Assembly: GCA_017998475.1 (NCBI GenBank)
Contig: JAGODA010000239.1
Span: forward strand, 1-5,081
DNA from: Spirochaetota bacterium
Lineage (GTDB): Bacteria > Spirochaetota > UBA4802 > UBA5368
Direction of reading: 5' to 3'
Length of the DNA: 5,081 nucleotides
Of the stretch, positions 3,792-5,081 are shown in pieces. Under the pieces are notes generated by a model. That model had not been told where the DNA came from. It saw only the letters and a program-made list of their open reading frames with translations, and did no database searches. The translations under genes and the position numbers were made by a program. How positions within the stretch are numbered: position 1 is the stretch's first letter; the number at the start of each line of letters is the position of its first letter.

Positions 3792-5081
3792 ATGGAAAAG
3801 GTAATCGGAGGACAGCTGGCGGCGGAAGCGCTCATCGACAAGGGCGTCGAGTACATCTTCACCCTCAGCGGCGGGCACATCACGCCCATCTATCAGTTTC
3901 TGGAAAACACGAAGGTAAAGCTCTTCGCCACCCGGCACGAGCAGGCGGCGGTGTTCATGGCCGAGGCGTGGGCGCGCATGACCCGCAAACCCGCGGTCGC
4001 GATGGTGACGGCGGGGCCCGGTTTCACGAACGCGCTTACCGGTATCGCCAGCGCGCGCCTCGCGAACGCGCCGGTCATTCTCATATCCGGATGCGTGGGT
4101 CTCGAAAGCGCGGAGAAGCTGGACCTTCAGGACATGACCCAGCTTCCCGTCATCGCGCCGATGGTCAAGAAGGCGCTGGTGTGCCACAACGTGGAGCGCA
4201 TCCCGGAATTCATCGACATGGCCTTCCGCTACGCGGAGAACGGACGTCCCGGCCCCATCTATCTCGAGCTTCCCTGCGACGTGCTGAACGCCGCGGCCGA
4301 CATGACCAAGGTCAAGAAGTATTCCAGCGTCGTCGAGAAACGCGTGGTCGACCTCGAGAGCGCAGCGAAGATCGTGGACATGCTCAAGGAGGCCAAGAAT
4401 CCGCTGGTTATCGCCGGGAGCGGCGCGTATTATTCCGACGCCGGCGCCGAGATCACCGAGCTTATCGAAAAGGCGGGCCTTCCGGTATTCACGATGGCCG
4501 GGGCGCGCGGCCTGATTCCGGACACTCATCCGCAGTGTTTCGAATCTTCGCTCGCCATCCGTCCGGGCGCTGCCTTCATGGCCAACGTCAGCACCGACCT
4601 GGTCCTCTTTCTGGGCGGACGGCTCAGCCTGTTCTACATCTTCGGCGATATCTTCCCCTCCACGGCCAAGTTCATCCAGGTCGACATCGAGCCGGAGGAG
4701 ATCGGCCGTAACCGTTCCATCAACCTCGGCGTGGTGAGCGACATCAAGGCGCTCGTCAAAGAGGTCAACAGGATCATCGACGCGAAGAAACTGGGCGGCG
4801 AGTTCAAGAAACAGTTCGCTCCCTGGATGGAATTTCTCAAAAAGTCCGACGCGGACGGCAAGGAACAGGCGAAGCCCATGTGGGAGAGCAAGGATGTTCC
4901 GATCCATCCGCTCAGGCTCGCCAGCGAAATCAACAAGTTCATGGACCGCGACGACGACATCGTGGTGGCCGACGGCGGAGACACCTCCACCTGGATGGGA
5001 ATGACCCGCACGGTGAAGCGCCCCGGCACCTATCTCGACTACGGTCTCTACGGATGTCTGGCTGTAGGCCTTCCTTACGCC
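3792..5081 (+). CDS. ThDP-dependent enzyme, acetolactate synthase / 2-hydroxyacyl-CoA lyase-like (3' truncated)
   Basis: The first 430 codons of a gene that runs off the right edge; the family is usually about 550-600 residues. The N-terminal pyrimidine-binding domain (about 1-170) has IGGQLAAEAL, LSGGHITPIY and RHEQAA, with E50 the conserved glutamate that activates ThDP, then TAGPGFTNALTGIA and GRPGPIYLELPCDVL (151-165). The central domain (about 188-335) has VIAGSGAYY and IQVDIEPEEIGRN. The C-terminal pyrophosphate domain begins about 370, with ADGGD (393-397) and GLYGCLAVGLPYA at the edge. The Mg2+/ThDP GDG...N motif would lie beyond the window. Such enzymes cleave or join bonds next to a carbonyl, as in acetolactate synthase, oxalyl-CoA decarboxylase and 2-hydroxyacyl-CoA lyase. 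No regulatory-subunit gene is seen and the partner is an SDR, so a catabolic lyase or acyloin-type role is more likely than branched-chain amino-acid synthesis. AAGGGAG (3777-3783) precedes the ATG by 8 nt. Confidence 0.9.
   Translation, partial: MEKVIGGQLAAEALIDKGVEYIFTLSGGHITPIYQFLENTKVKLFATRHEQAAVFMAEAWARMTRKPAVAMVTAGPGFTNALTGIASARLANAPVILISGCVGLESAEKLDLQDMTQLPVIAPMVKKALVCHNVERIPEFIDMAFRYAENGRPGPIYLELPCDVLNAAADMTKVKKYSSVVEKRVVDLESAAKIVDMLKEAKNPLVIAGSGAYYSDAGAEITELIEKAGLPVFTMAGARGLIPDTHPQCFESSLAIRPGAAFMANVSTDLVLFLGGRLSLFYIFGDIFPSTAKFIQVDIEPEEIGRNRSINLGVVSDIKALVKEVNRIIDAKKLGGEFKKQFAPWMEFLKKSDADGKEQAKPMWESKDVPIHPLRLASEINKFMDRDDDIVVADGGDTSTWMGMTRTVKRPGTYLDYGLYGCLAVGLPYA

Noticed and set aside
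3968..4711. A 247-codon plus-strand frame inside the ThDP enzyme gene
   Set aside because: It is a shifted-frame shadow, Arg/Gly/His-rich, with no Shine-Dalgarno sequence or domain, overlapping the well-supported frame.
3753..4907. A 384-codon minus-strand open frame opposite the ThDP enzyme gene
   Set aside because: It is antisense to a clearly homologous coding sequence. The product is compositionally biased and lacks any family motif.

Overview
The window is GC-rich bacterial DNA with dense coding, long open shadow frames, Shine-Dalgarno sequences before the complete genes, and a near-consensus sigma70-type promoter. The proteins are ordinary soluble enzymes and one inner-membrane transporter of a heterotrophic bacterium. 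The phylum cannot be fixed from what is visible. There are no RNA genes, insertion sequences, phage genes or CRISPR repeats.

Layout, left to right. (1) Positions 1-140 hold the last 45 codons of an unrecognised plus-strand gene. (2) Facing it, after a 20-nt gap that can form a GC hairpin, is a minus-strand two-gene unit read from about 2595 down to 161. An organophosphate-antiporter-like (OPA/GlpT-like) MFS permease comes first. One base after its stop codon a cytoplasmic HAD phosphatase begins, so the two are probably translationally coupled. (3) A 333-bp divergent regulatory region (2565-2897) follows. It holds a candidate promoter for each side, an A/T-rich UP-like block, several dyads that could be operators, a G-rich run and an approximately 100-nt leader. 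(4) Rightward, a short-chain dehydrogenase/reductase (SDR, 278 aa) is followed after 57 nt by a thiamine-diphosphate (ThDP) enzyme of the acetolactate synthase / 2-hydroxyacyl-CoA lyase superfamily. That gene runs off the right edge after 430 codons.

How they may work together (inference). The left unit looks like uptake of a small, probably phosphorylated, metabolite plus its dephosphorylation. The right unit looks like carbon-carbon bond making or breaking by the ThDP enzyme, with NAD-linked oxidation or reduction of a hydroxyl/carbonyl compound by the SDR. Sequence elements shared between the two promoters hint at co-regulation, which would make this one catabolic locus, but the substrate cannot be read from the sequence.

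No clearly new defence, mobile or regulatory system was found. The best leads are the transporter with altered OPA substrate-site residues coupled to a phosphatase, and the dyad-rich divergent control region.
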